DNA from: Blastomyces gilchristii SLH14081
Lineage: Eukaryota > Ascomycota > Eurotiomycetes > Onygenales > Ajellomycetaceae
Reading direction: 5' to 3'
Length of the DNA: 64,000 bases
Assembly (NCBI RefSeq): GCF_000003855.2
Contig: NW_003101681.1
Span: forward strand, 3,551,344 to 3,615,343
This document shows positions 47,316 through 59,212 of the stretch, piece by piece. Both the position numbers and the translations under genes were made by a program. Each line of letters begins with the position of its first letter. Within the stretch, counting starts at the first letter, position 1. The notes beneath the pieces are model-generated. The model was not told the origin of the DNA. It searched no databases and saw nothing but the letters and a program-made list of their open reading frames with translations.

Positions 47316-50266
47316 GTGAGACTCTTTAGACTGAAAATGTATCACTTTATACTAGTAAGACGCTTGTAATAATGATTACAGATGATGTTATCTGTATGAG
47401 ATGAATATTTCTATTGAAATGAAAGAATAAGATATTGAGATATCTACAGATCTTCAATCAATTCATCAAGAATCAGCTGAGATGTGACATTGCAATTATT
47501 CACTCAGATTGTGAAGAATTGAATTTAAATGCAGTCAAAGCATATATACTCAGTGAAGAAATAAAGTGAGAGCTGACTTTCTCTTATACTTCATAGTAAG
47601 ATAAAGTATTTAAATAATTAATCAGTTTAATCATTGAGAAGTTCTGATCACTATTAATACAGTCTTTCACTTCTGAAAAGATGTGAGATAAGACAGTTAT
47701 TACAGTCACAGAGCTGCTTAATCTTATGTTAACCTCAACTGTATTGTATGAGATCTCTGAAAATACAAGGTTAATTACACTGTATAAGGCCTGACTTGAA
47801 GCTTTATCTTCTGCATGTGGTATTCACTGATGAGGTTGCAAAGCATTCTTGAAGATAGTTCTTATACTCATCAATAAGATAATCTCTCACTTCAAAGAGT
47901 TGATTTTTGTGAGATATAATAGTTTTATCAATTACAGATTGATGAATTTCTTCAATGAGGGTTTATATATATCAAAAGATATCATCTTTCAAAAGAATCT
48001 TCATCTTACTGATTCATTGATATTAACAACTCATAATCTGAAGATTCTGCTCAATACAGTCTGTAAAGCGGCTGCAGTAATTTCTTTGATAACATCAGAT
48101 CTATTCACTGCAATGATTTCTGCAAGAATTTCTTCAGTAACTTCTAATTCATTAACTGATGATCTGTTCATTAATGAGGAAATTCAATCTGAGTGTTCAT
48201 TATTTCTCATACTCACTAATAATTGATGAATTGATTATGAAATCTCTATGAGAATATCTCTCTTTTTAGTGCAAAATACACTCAACTTTCTGAAATTCTC
48301 AGTTGAATCTGATGACTCTCTGACATCTACAAGAGATATCATTATAATGAGAGAATCTACAGTGAGAGAATCTTCAGTGAGAGATAGTCTTAAACATCTA
48401 TCTTCTGATTCTGAGATTGCTGTACTTTCAATTCTGAAAACCCTCACACACATTAAAGCTTTCATGAAATGAAAATACTATTACAAGATCTGTATTAAAG
48501 AGATCAATTATTTAAAACAGATTGAGATCTGATGACTGATTAAGAGAATATCATAAATGAGTGTTCTCCACAATCAATGAATATTTGTTAAAAAATTCAA
48601 TAATATGAGTGAGGTTATTCACTATAAGATCTGCTAAGTTGTGAGCAGAAATTATCAACAGAAGAAGATTAATTACTTAAGAATCTTTGCATCTGTTATC
48701 TCTGCATTCATCTCTTGAGCTCTCATGATAATCTCATCATCTCAGAAATAATATGTTCTGCAGATTGATATAATAATGTCTTTCTTAAATGCTCAACTGC
48801 CTGCTGACAAACAAATATATATAAATTAACTCACAGAATTCCGCGAAGACTGCAATGATCTTGTGTGTGAGTTGATACAGAGACTCACTCTATGATCTAA
48901 AGCAAGCAGCACTCTTATGACATGAGAAGCTGCAAAAGATGCTATTATACTCAGACTTCTATGTCAGTCTCTATAATGTCCGACTATTCATTCATAATAT
49001 AAGAGAGATCTATATAACTATCTATGTAAATAATGTCTGTCTCTACAGTCTGAAAATTCATAATCTGAACTGAGTCGAAGCTGAAATCACTGCTAATTAT
49101 AAGATCAAGAATGTGAAGAATTTCCACTGCTATCTGAAAATAAAGATTAATAGAGATTTAACTTTATTAACATTGTCTCAATCTCTCTTTGTAAGAAATC
49201 TTCTGAAGAAATTCTCAATGAATGACTATCACTCTACATTCACTTCTATGAAGAAGAATATCAATTTTATAAATTGTGATGAGAAATCAATTGTATACAT
49301 AGTAGAATTTATTCTACAGTTCTATCAATATGATATTAGATTTCTACAATGTCTGACAATCAATACATATTCTGATGTAAGCTTCATCACAGAATTTCTT
49401 AAATGATGTAGCTCTTAGCCTATATCAAAGAACTGAGCTGTATACAAGTATACACTCTGATATTCACAGAGTTTAATCAATGAAGGTATAATCTATCACA
49501 GAGATGCTAATATTGAACCTGTAATATATGCAGACACTGATTGAGCTGGTGAAGATTCAGAATCTCATTCAATCAGCAGTTATATCATCTATATAACAGA
49601 TGCCTCTGTCGCATGACAGAGCTGCTATCAAACTAGAGTCTTCAAATTATCAACAGAGACTGAATATATTACATTCTCTGAGAGTGTACTTGAGCTTGTC
49701 TGTCTCCGCGATATTCTAGAAGACACTGAATTCATTTCATCTCATCTCAATAATCTGAATGCTTATAATCACCTCATTCTCATCATAGTCAATAATCACA
49801 CTTATATAATTCATACTGATAATAAGTCTGTCATAGAGCTATTCTCTTCTGAAGCAATTTCATACTGTTTGAAGTATATACAGATTTGTTTTCACATTCT
49901 TCAGACTCTTATTCGTAAGAATAAGATATCTATCTAATATATTTTATCTGCTGAGAACATAGCAGATAAGCTTACTAAATTACTTAAAACATTGAAATAT
50001 ACATGTTGAAAGCAGAATATTAAGATGAAGTGATAGAAGAATAACAAGTAATGAATCTCATGACTGATTTTTCATTACTACACATTTTTCAGTCACTTTT
50101 TGTACCTGTACTTGATTTGAAGGTGAATTTTGTTTATAGCATAGTGTATAGTTAATATGATAAGTGAAAGTATCAGGTCATGTGATCTGGCTTACTAATT
50201 CTTTGAGTATATAACTTCTCACAAGCTAGTAATCTTTTCAATTAAGCAAGCATTACACCTTTCACA
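47316..50266 (+). mobile_element. Copia-2: 5'-truncated Copia remnant
   Basis: Collinear with Copia-3 from about position 54683 onward: integrase remnant (47320-48080; open piece 47849-48226), linker (48248-48472), RT with KQAALL and VNNVCLYS (48880-49060), an open RT/RNase H connection piece 49113-49406, RNase H to about 50000 and a 3' LTR at 50171-50266. The left end breaks within the integrase, near the shared sequence GAGACTC. No insertion in its 3' half. Confidence 0.88.
50171..50266 (+). repeat. Copia-2 3' LTR (96 bp)
   Basis: TATCAGGTCATG...CTTTCACA; the initial TG is mutated to TA. Directly followed by the interior of MITE-E, so Copia-2 inserted into that MITE. Confidence 0.88.
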
Positions 50267-50473
50267 CATTTAAAGTAATAAAAAGAATTTAAATTGAGAA
50301 GTGAAAATTATAATCTCATTTGAAAAATATGATAAGAGTAGACAGTAAGTTCTACTGAGATAGTATAAGACTACTATCTAATCTTAAAACTGTGTAATGA
50401 GATCAATTAAATTAATAATAAGATCATTAAATATTCTGATTCTGATCTCAGACACAGTCACACAGTCAGTCTA
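50267..50473 (+). mobile_element. MITE-E, right-hand part only
   Basis: Starts at the interior sequence CATTTAAAGTAATAAAAA and runs to the CAGTCTA terminus. The left ~300 bp are missing, lost with the 5' side of Copia-2. Confidence 0.85.
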
Positions 50474-50902
50474 ATTACAGCTTTGTTACTCTTACTGTGA
50501 AATATATACAGTTAATAATAAATATTGTAAAAGCTCTAAGAAGTAAGTATTTTAAAAGCACTATAAGTCTGTAATGATGATTTTATTTTTGTTATTTTTT
50601 TTTGACTTTAAATTACATGAATTATAATCTATATGTAGAAAAGTAATTATAGTCAATAATATACTCTATTAAATTTTTAACAAATGAGTATTATATTATG
50701 ATATGATATAAGTAAGAAATCATTTCATAATTTCATTTAATATCATTTTCAATAATGAAATCAGAATAAAAATGTAACTACAAATTGAAATATATTCTTG
50801 ATATAAGACTAAATTTTTATTTGACAAGTAAATCTGAGATCTTTAATATTTGAAATAAAGTGATTTAAGATTAATGTAATGAATATAAATTATAATCAGA
50901 AG
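50474..50902 (+). other. AT-rich spacer, no gene
   Basis: Very AT-rich, no motif recognised apart from the target-site bases of MITE-F at its end. Confidence 0.5.
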
Positions 50903-51409
50903 TAGAGTAGTCATCGAAATCATGAATTTCATATTTGATCTTGTTTAATCTGATATTATACATTTTTTAATGTGAATCCCGATGGGATCAATCATTGAAA
51001 AAAACATGCAAAGTGACTATATATCAGATTTCAGAATGAAACTATGACTGAGAAAAAATAAGAAAGTGATCTCATTTGATCTCATTTAGTCTCATTCTTA
51101 GCATAAAGTTACTATTTTTAGACATTTTAAGGTTTTTATTAGACTATTTTTAATTTTTTAAAAAGTAACACTTTTTGATAACACTCAAATGAGATTTAAA
51201 GTTATTTAAACCAATAAAAATAATTTAAATTGAGAAGTGAAAAGCATAATCTCATTTGAAAAATGTGATAAGAGTAGACAGTAAGTCTCACTGAGACAGT
51301 ATGAGACTACTATCTAATGTTAAAACTGTGTAATGAGATCAGTTGAATTGATAATGAGATTATTAAATATTGTGATTCTTGTTTCAGACACAGTCACACG
51401 GTCAGTCTA
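50903..51409 (+). mobile_element. MITE-F (TAGACTG family), 507 bp
   Basis: Left end TAGAGTAGTCATCG is mutated, right end CACACGGTCAGTCTA intact; perfect 8-bp duplication ATCAGAAG (50895-50902 and 51410-51417). Confidence 0.92.
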
Positions 51410-51439
51410 ATCAGAAGTAATACTTTTAAGTAATATAAT

Positions 51440-51488
51440 AAGTATAAAGTTTAATTCTGATCTCAGATACAGTTATATAATCAGTCTA
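51440..51488 (+). mobile_element. MITE right-end stub
   Basis: TTCTGATCTCAGATACAGTTATATAATCAGTCTA-type end (written here in part) matches the last ~50 bp of the TAGACTG MITEs. No left end. Confidence 0.65.
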
Positions 51489-51574
51489 ATTATATTACAC
51501 TGATTAATCTATTTAAAATTAATAAAATAAATATTAACAGTAATTAAATGTAATGTTTTTAAATAATATAATAA

Positions 51575-51621
51575 CTTCAAAATGTGATTCTGAATTAAAA
51601 CACAGTCACACAGTCAGTCTA
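51575..51621 (+). mobile_element. MITE right-end stub
   Basis: Ends CACAGTCACACAGTCAGTCTA-like (51601-51621) and is preceded by a GTGATTCTGA stretch as in MITE-F. Third consecutive MITE right end within about 210 bp. Confidence 0.65.
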
Positions 51622-51929
51622 ATCATAACTCTTATAAAATTTTAAAAAAGTTTTCAGAGATTTTCTCATTTAAGTTAAATTAAATAATAATTATGAAATA
51701 GCAATTGAATAACATTTGCAGGCAGTTAAATACCTTTAAATGAAAAATGTATATTATTGAATATATGATATAAAAAAGTATAATAATGATTGAAATCATC
51801 AATTGATAGATTAAAACTCAGTAAATAAAGCAGATTCAATATAATTGAAAATTTATAAATTGTTAATATTATGTGAAAGTAACACATTAGACTGCAGAGA
51901 CTTAAAAAATCTGTTATACAGATTAAGAA
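51622..51929 (+). other. AT-rich spacer, no gene
   Basis: No gene or repeat recognised. Copia-3 is inserted at its right end. Confidence 0.5.
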
Positions 51930-51934
51930 ATTAT

Positions 51935-52030
51935 TGTCAGGTCACGTTATCTGACTTACTAATTCTTTCACTATATAACTTCATACAAGCTAGTAATCTT
52001 TTCAATCAAGCAAGCTTTACACCTTTCACA
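51935..52030 (+). repeat. Copia-3 5' LTR (96 bp)
   Basis: TGTCAGGTCACG...CCTTTCACA, with a TATAACTT box around 51975. Unusually short for an LTR. Confidence 0.92.
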
Positions 52031-52044
52031 GGTTATGAGATCTG
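52031..52044 (+). promoter_or_regulatory. Copia-3 primer-binding site
   Basis: GGTTATGAGATCTG directly follows the 5' LTR. GGTTATGAG is complementary to the CTCATAACC anticodon-loop sequence of tRNA-Met, the priming region used by Drosophila copia (internal tRNA half). The following bases are likely altered by RIP. Confidence 0.65.
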
Positions 52045-52279
52045 TTTTATATAAAAACACTGTTAATTCGGGATTTCTTGTTCATAATCATAATTTTAAC
52101 TACTGCTTCATTCAATACACCTATCAGGTGTTAAAAATCATCTTGCTTAATCAGTATTAATGTGTTTGAGATCTTGTGAATCAATAATACTACTACTCAC
52201 TTAAAAAGAAGCTTGCAGAAAATGCATCACATTGAAACAAAGTAAGAAAAAGAGAACAATATTAACAAGGATTCAATAA

Positions 52280-53690
52280 ATGAATATTAAGACAACAGAT
52301 TTAGCACAATTTTACTCACATACACATTCACAATATTGTATTCAACTCGCTGTTTCAGTTAATGATGATGATTTTTCATACTTACAATCTGTCAGTGAAC
52401 ATTCTTCTGAAGCATTTGAAAGCTTCATTAATAAACATCTTAAAACACTCTCTCACTTTGAAGCTGATTAGAATACAGCTTCTGACACAGTCAGGCTGAC
52501 TCTCTGATCTACTTGACAGCTTGATGCTGATTCTCATGATGAGAATAACAGATGCTCAGATATCTACTGTTCAGACAAGGTAATATCAGATCAACAGATG
52601 AAACATCTCAAGATAATATTTAAGATATAGAAGAAGAAGTGAATATTTCTAGAACTTGAATTATAACTGAAAAATCTCTGTCAACAGAGATTCTCAATCT
52701 TTACAGATTAATCTCAGAATGTCAATAATTATTCTATTATTATCTCAACAGCCTGTACAGTCACATGAGATTCTAATCTTAGTGATAGGTTGAAATTCAA
52801 TCTTTATGAACTGAATAGCTGTGTTGACAAGGCAATCTCTTAATTTCAGAAAGATGTTAAGAATACTGTCAGATTAAACAGTCTAACTGACACATTTAAT
52901 TACACTACATGAAGCATCTTCATGAAAGCAAAACTGATTAATACACAGTGTTTGTATAGAATAGAGAAACAACAGACTCAAAATTCTCTATAAAGAGATG
53001 CTGAATAAGTATTATTCTGAGACATTAGAAATCAGTGACTCTACACATTCATCTTGAACTCATTGAGTGCAGATGTCACATCACATTTCTTCAAATATGA
53101 TAAAAATCAGATCACTTATACTCTATGAAATACAATTAAACAGGAATACTCTGTCTCAAAAACACAGTTATATTATAAGACAGTTTTGAAATATATCTTA
53201 CTTAGTGACACATAGATGATCAATCTACACACATTCTTTGATAAGTTCTGATCTGTCACTATGAAATTGAAAATGATAAATGCTTCTTTCTCAGATGTAT
53301 GAATATTTGATATCTTCTACTCAGTTCTACTCAACAATTGAAGAAATTATGTTTAAAACAAGATAGAGAAGATACAGGATTTGAAAGTCACAGCTGTGAT
53401 ATTGAATGTTGATCTTCTCCGTAAGAAGATCTGTTCATGACTTGATTATTCAAAAGATAAAAAGAATCTACAGAATATAGATTCTGTGACTAACTCAGCT
53501 ACAACAGCTATAACAGTCACAACATCTATCAACAACAACAATACATTGAATTCAGCCTGTGAAGATTATATTGAATGTGATTATAATAGTTCTCAAGAGA
53601 GTCTCTGTAATCATTGCGGTTTGGGAAATTCATCTACATGTTCTGAATATGAGAGATCTCACTTTAATAACTATTGATTGATCAATTCTG
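52280..53690 (+). pseudogene. Copia-3 gag remnant
   Basis: Opens with a 63-codon ATG frame (MNIKTTDLAQFYSHTHSQYC) and continues through stops. Helical gag core with NTVRLNSLTDTFNYTTW near 52860-52915; a Cys-rich CNHCGLGN near 53608, corresponding to the zinc knuckle, of which only the first Cys pair is clear. Confidence 0.75.
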
Positions 53691-53859
53691 ACAGTGCTTT
53701 GAATAATTGAAGAATCTACAATGGTGCAAGAATAAAGAAATTCAAAGAAAAGAAGAATAATAGTGAGAATAGAACTTAACTATTCATTATAGATAATTCA
53801 GAGATCTTTCAGATGATATATCTTACAGAGAAAATAAATGTACCAGTCTGTTTTATGAA

Positions 53860-55612
53860 ACCTTATAATGATTCTCTCACTATATGAAATAGTGGTACTG
53901 AATGCCACATAGCAAGCGATAGATCATGATTTTCAGATCTTATAGTAATCAACAGTTCAACAGTTCAGGTTATTAACAAGGTCATTCTGAAGATTCAGAG
54001 TGTCAGTACTGTGTTCATCTCAGTGAGTGAAAGATTGATAGAATTTAATCATGTATACTACACATTAAAACTATCTGCAAATCTGATCTCTGCTGAGCTT
54101 ATGAAGTGTCAGAGCTATATTCATCATAATATACAAGTTAATACTGAGAACTACTTTGAGTTTTTATTATCTATCAACAGTGATATCTTCTACATTAATC
54201 TGTTTCATAATAATATTTACATTCTATTCAACAGCTTATTGACATTTCATGATGTAATGAACAATCTGATGTATGAAGCAGTGACATATATAACTGTTCT
54301 GAAATCAAAGACAATCTCAATAGATTACAATTCAAATGCAGAGTTCTTAAGATCTTTCAGTTATAAGAAGGTTGAACAGTTAATCAACTCGAAGAATTCA
54401 GATACTGATTTCTTTATTATCTCATCTTCATCTCAATTATCTGCAGTTCTTTCAAAGCAGCTTCTGATAAATGAGTGACATCATTAACTTAGTCATATCA
54501 GTGAAAATAGTATATTAAAAATGACCACAGACCCGCGATTTGATATTATTATTATCAGCTTGAAAAAGCTATCATTCTGTGTCACATGTGCTAAGGTTAA
54601 ACAGAAACATGCATTCTACAAGAATTTCACATCACATCATATCACCTGCAAGATCATGAAGATTTGAGTGAATATATTCAGTGATGATGAGACTCTTAAG
54701 ACTGAAAAAAATATATCATCTTACACTGGCAAGAAGCTTGCAATGATAATAACATATGATATCATCTGAATAAGGTGAATATTTCTATTGAAATACAAGA
54801 ATGAGATGTTGAGATATCTACAGATCTTTAATCAATTTATCACGAATGTGATGAGTCATGACATTGCACCTATTCACTCAGATTATAAAGAATTGAATTC
54901 AAATATGGTTACAGTATATATACTCAGCAAAGAAATAAAATAAGAGCTAACTCTCTCTTGTACTTTACAATAAGATGAAGCATCTAAATAGTCAGGCAGT
55001 TTAATCATTGAGAAGTTCTGATTATTATTAATAGACTCTTTCACTTCTGAATGAATGTGAGATAAGACAGTTATTGCAGTCATAGAGCTGCTTAATCTTA
55101 TATTAATCTCAATAATATTATATAAAGACTCTGAAAATATAAAGTTAATTACATTATATAAGGCCTGGCTTGAAGCTCTATCTTCTGCATGTGGCATTCA
55201 CTGATGAGGTTGCAAAGCATTCTTGAAGATAGTCTTCAAGCTCATCAATAAGATGGCTTTTCATTTCAAAGAGTTGATTTTTGTGAAATATGATAATTTT
55301 ATCAATTATAGATTGATGAATCCCTTCAACAGGTGTTTATATATATTAAAAGACATCATCTTTAAGAATAATCTTTATCTTACTGATTCATTGATACTGA
55401 TAACACACAACTCAAAGATTCTACTTAATACAGCTTATAAAGTGACTGTAATGATTTGTTCAGTAACATCAGATCTACTCACTGCAATGATTTCTGCAAT
55501 GATTTCTGCAATAATTTCTTCAGTGACTTCTGATTCATCAACTAATAATCTATTCATTGATGAGGAAATTCAACCTGAGTGTTCATTATTTCTCATACTC
55601 AATAAAAATTGA
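53860..55612 (+). pseudogene. Copia-3 protease and integrase remnant
   Basis: Protease active site reads IWNSGTECHIASDR at 53882-53923: the catalytic Asp of DSG is Asn. Open piece 54011-54478 holds NLISAELMKC. The integrase zinc region has HH...FCVTCAKVKQKH (54478-54610) and the core runs to about 55440, with TYDII and IHSDYKELN replacing catalytic segments. An open piece 55223-55612 covers the integrase C-terminus. Confidence 0.85.
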
Positions 55613-56964
55613 TGAATTAACTATGAAATCTCTGTGAGAATATCTATCTTTTTGATGCAGAATACACTGAACTCTCTGAAACTCACAGTTGAATCTGATG
55701 AGTCTTCAACATCTATAAGAAGTATTACTACAGTGAGAGAAGCTTTAGTAAGAGATAGTCTTAAAGATCTATCTTTCAATTCTGAGATTACTGCACTTTC
55801 AATTCTGAAAAAGCTCATACACATTAAAGCTTTCATGAAATGAAAATATTATTATAAGATCTGTGTTAAAGAGATGAATCATTTGAAATAGATAGAGATC
55901 TGATAACTGATAGAGAGAACATTATAAATGAGTATTCTTTACAGTCAATGAGTATTCAATAAAAATTTCAATAATATGAATGAGATTATTTACTATAAGA
56001 CTCACTGAGTTGTCTGCAGAAATCATTAATAGAAGAGAATTAATTACTCAAGAATCTTTGCATCTGTTGTCTCCGCATTCATCTCTCAAGCTCTTATGAT
56101 GATCTCAGCATCCCAGGGATGATATGTCCTGCAGATTGATATGATGACTGCTTTTTTAAATACTCAACTATCTGCTGATGAACAGATAAATATGAATCAA
56201 CTCACAGCATTCTGCAAAGACTGAGATAATCCTATACATAAGTTGATACAGAGACTCTACAGTCTGAAGCAAGCAGCACTCTTATAGTATGAGAAGCTAT
56301 AAAAAATGCTTTTATACTCAGACTTCTGTGTCAGTCTCTATGATACTGAACTATTTATTCATAATGAAAGACAGATCTATATAATTATCTATATAAATAA
56401 TGTCTGTCTCTACAGCCTGAAAATCAATGATCTGAGCGGAGTCAAAGCTGAAAGTACTGCTAATTATGAGATCAAGAATATAGAGAATTTCAATCATTAT
56501 CTTGAAATGAAGATTGATAGAGATTCAACTTTATTAATATTATTTCAATCTCTATTTATAAGAAATCTTCTGAAGAAGTTCTTAATAAATAACTATTATT
56601 CTATATTCACTTCTATGAATAAGAACATCAATTTTATAAGTGATAATGAGAAATCAATTGTATATACAGCAGAATTTATTCTACAGTTCTATTAATTCAG
56701 TATTAGATGTTTACAATATCTGATAATTAATACACATGCTGATGTAAGCTTCACTGCAGGATTTCTTGCACAATTCAGCTCTCAGCCTATATCAAAGAAC
56801 TGAGTTATATACAAGCATACACTCTGATATCTACAGAGTTCAATCAATAAAGATATAATCTATCACAGAGATGTTAATATTGAATCTGTAGTATATACAG
56901 ATATCAATTGAGTCAGTAGAGATTCAGAATCTCATTTAATCATCAGTTATATTATCTATATAAT

Positions 56965-57469
56965 AAGACTGGCCGCTGAGATTATGAATTTCATATTTAA
57001 TCTCATTTGATCTGGTTCTATACATTTCTTGGTGTGAATCCCGCTGGGACTAGTTATTAAAAAAACATGCAAAGTGACTATATATCAGATCTCAAAATAA
57101 AAACATGACTTGAAAAAAATGAGAAAGTGATCTCATTTGATCTCATTTAGTCTCATTCTTGACATAAAGTTATTATTTTTAGACATTTTAAGGTTTTTTT
57201 TAGACTATTTTTAATTTTTTAAAAAGTAATACTTTTTGATAATACTCAAATAAGATTTAAACTTATTTAAAGCAATAAAAATAATTTAAATTGAGAAGTA
57301 GAAATCATGATCTCATTTGAAAAATATGATAAGAGTAGACAGTAAGTTTCACTGAGACAGTATGAGACTACTATCTAATGTTAAAACTATGTAATGAGAT
57401 CAGTTGAATTGATAATAAGACTATCAAAATTCTGGTCCTGGTTTCAGACACAGTCATATGATCAGTCTA
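56965..57469 (+). mobile_element. MITE-G (TAGACTG family), 505 bp, in Copia-3 RNase H
   Basis: Starts AAGACTGGCCGCTGAG (first terminal base changed), ends GATCAGTCTA; perfect 8-bp duplication TATATAAT (56957-56964 and 57470-57477). Confidence 0.92.
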
Positions 57470-57497
57470 TATATAATAGATAATCTTATTACATGAC

Positions 57498-58002
57498 TAG
57501 ACTGACTGTGTGACTGTGTCTGAAACCAGGGCCAGATTTTTTGATAGTCTCATTACCAATTCGACTGATCTCATTACATGGTTTTAACATTAGATAGTAG
57601 TCTCATACTGTCTCAGTGAGACTTACTGTCTACTCTTATCACATTTTTCAAATGAGATCATGATTTTCACTTCTTAATTTAAATTATTTTTATTGCTTTA
57701 AATGACTTTAAATCTCATTTGAGTGTTATCAAAAAGTATTACTTTTGAAAAATTACAAATAGTCTAACAAAAACCTTGAAATGTCTAAAAATAGTAACTT
57801 TATATTAAGAATAAGACTAAATGAGATCAAATAAGATCACTTTCTCATTTTTTTCAAGTCATGATTTCATTTTAAGATCTCATATATAGTCACTTTGCAT
57901 GTTTTTTTAATGACTAGTCCCAGTGGGATTCACGCTAAGAAATGTATGAGATCAGATTAAATGAGATTAAATGTGAAATTCATAGTCTCAGCAGCCAGTC
58001 TA
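57498..58002 (-). mobile_element. MITE-H (TAGACTG family), 505 bp, opposite orientation
   Basis: TAGACTGACTGTGTGACTG at the left, GCAGCCAGTCTA at the right; duplication TACATGAC (57490-57497) and TACATAAC (58003-58010), one transition apart. Only 28 bp of Copia sequence separate it from MITE-G. Confidence 0.92.
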
Positions 58003-58572
58003 TACATAACAGAGCTGCTGACAAACTGAGATCTTCAAATTATTAACAGAGACTGAATATATTACATTCTTTAAGACTGTATATAAGCTGATCTATCTCT
58101 GCAAGCTTCTAGAAGATACTGAATTCATGTCATTCTATCTCAATAATCTGAATACTGATAATTATCTTATTCTCATCACAGTTAATAATCTGACTTATAT
58201 AATTCATACTGATAATAAGTCTGTCATAGAGCTATTCTCTTCTGAAGCAATTTCACACTGCTTAAAGTATATAGAGTTTCATTTTCACATTGTTGAGAAT
58301 CTCATTTATAAGAATAAGATATCTATTTAATATATTTCATCTGCTGAGAACATGATGGATAAGCTTACTAAATTGCTTAAAACAATGAAATATTTATATT
58401 GAAAGAAGAATATTAAGATGAAGAAGATAGAGAGATAGAGGGATAAAAAATAATATATCTTATAACTGATTTTTCATTATTACACATTTTCCAGTCATTT
58501 TTTATACCTGTACTTGATTTGAAGATGAATTTTGTATGTAGCATTGTCTATAGTTACTCTGATGAGTGAGAG

Positions 58573-58667
58573 TGTCAGGTCACATGATCTGGCTTACTAA
58601 TCCTTTCACCATATAACTTCTCACAAGCTAGCAATCTTTCAATCACACAAGTTTTACACCTTTCACA
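58573..58667 (+). repeat. Copia-3 3' LTR (95 bp)
   Basis: TGTCAGGTCACATG...CCTTTCACA, followed by the ATTAT duplication. Confidence 0.92.
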
Positions 58668-58672
58668 ATTAT

Positions 58673-59212
58673 AAATATTGTATTATAGATTTAAAAAAAA
58701 AAAAATTTCTCTGCATTTCTTATCATATCTAAAGAGAGTGATTCTCATATATCAAGACATTGATGCTACAAATATATTCATTCTTGATCAAAAGTAATGT
58801 TGTGGTGATAATAATGTTGTAGTGAGACACTCGCTCACAATGTGATGAGGTAAGTGAAGGTACATGTTGAGCATTTTCTCTGGCTTGACAAGCTCCATGA
58901 AACTTTAAGCTATTTAGCATGAAGATGCAAGAAGTAAGATTAAACAGTAGTGAACTCATTGAAAAGCTAGCTGAGTGAGTGTTCATATAGACATGATAAG
59001 GTGCAGCGAAGCCTCTGGTATGTAAGAGAAGTCCCCAGTAAAATTCAACAGAAGGATTATTAAATTAATTGATGTGATATATAGCCATTGTGCATCATAT
59101 TCTTAAACAGAACCGACAAATTACACAATTAAAATGATTTAATTTCAACCCGAAATAATATCTGGCCCTATCAAACAACATGACCTGCCTGGTTGCATCT
59201 TTCCATGGTACG
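58673..59212 (-). other. ERG7 3' flank
   Basis: Base composition changes gradually from AT-rich to normal; an A13 run lies near 58693. No gene seen; the 85-codon minus-strand frame at 58729-58986 has no recognisable motif. Contains the ERG7 3' untranslated region by position. Confidence 0.5.

Larger units (their letters stand above)
56060..58400 (+). pseudogene. Copia-3 RT and RNase H remnant (split by MITE-G and MITE-H)
   Basis: RT: LQIDMMTAFLNTQL near 56128, QRLYSLKQAALL near 56245, and a 129-codon open piece (56306-56695) with YINNVCLYS, NFNHYLEMKIDR and FIRNLLKKF. RNase H begins near 56885 (VVYTDINW), is interrupted at 56965-58002, and resumes to NKSVIELFSSEAISH (58215-58260). The catalytic YVDD is YINN. 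Confidence 0.88.
51935..58667 (+). mobile_element. Copia-3: full-length Ty1/Copia element with two MITE insertions
   Basis: Bounded by 96- and 95-bp LTRs (51935-52030 and 58573-58667) and a perfect 5-bp duplication ATTAT (51930-51934 and 58668-58672). Subtracting the two MITEs leaves about 5.7 kb. Order gag, protease, integrase, RT, RNase H. The best preserved copy of its family here, yet every long frame carries stops. Confidence 0.95.
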
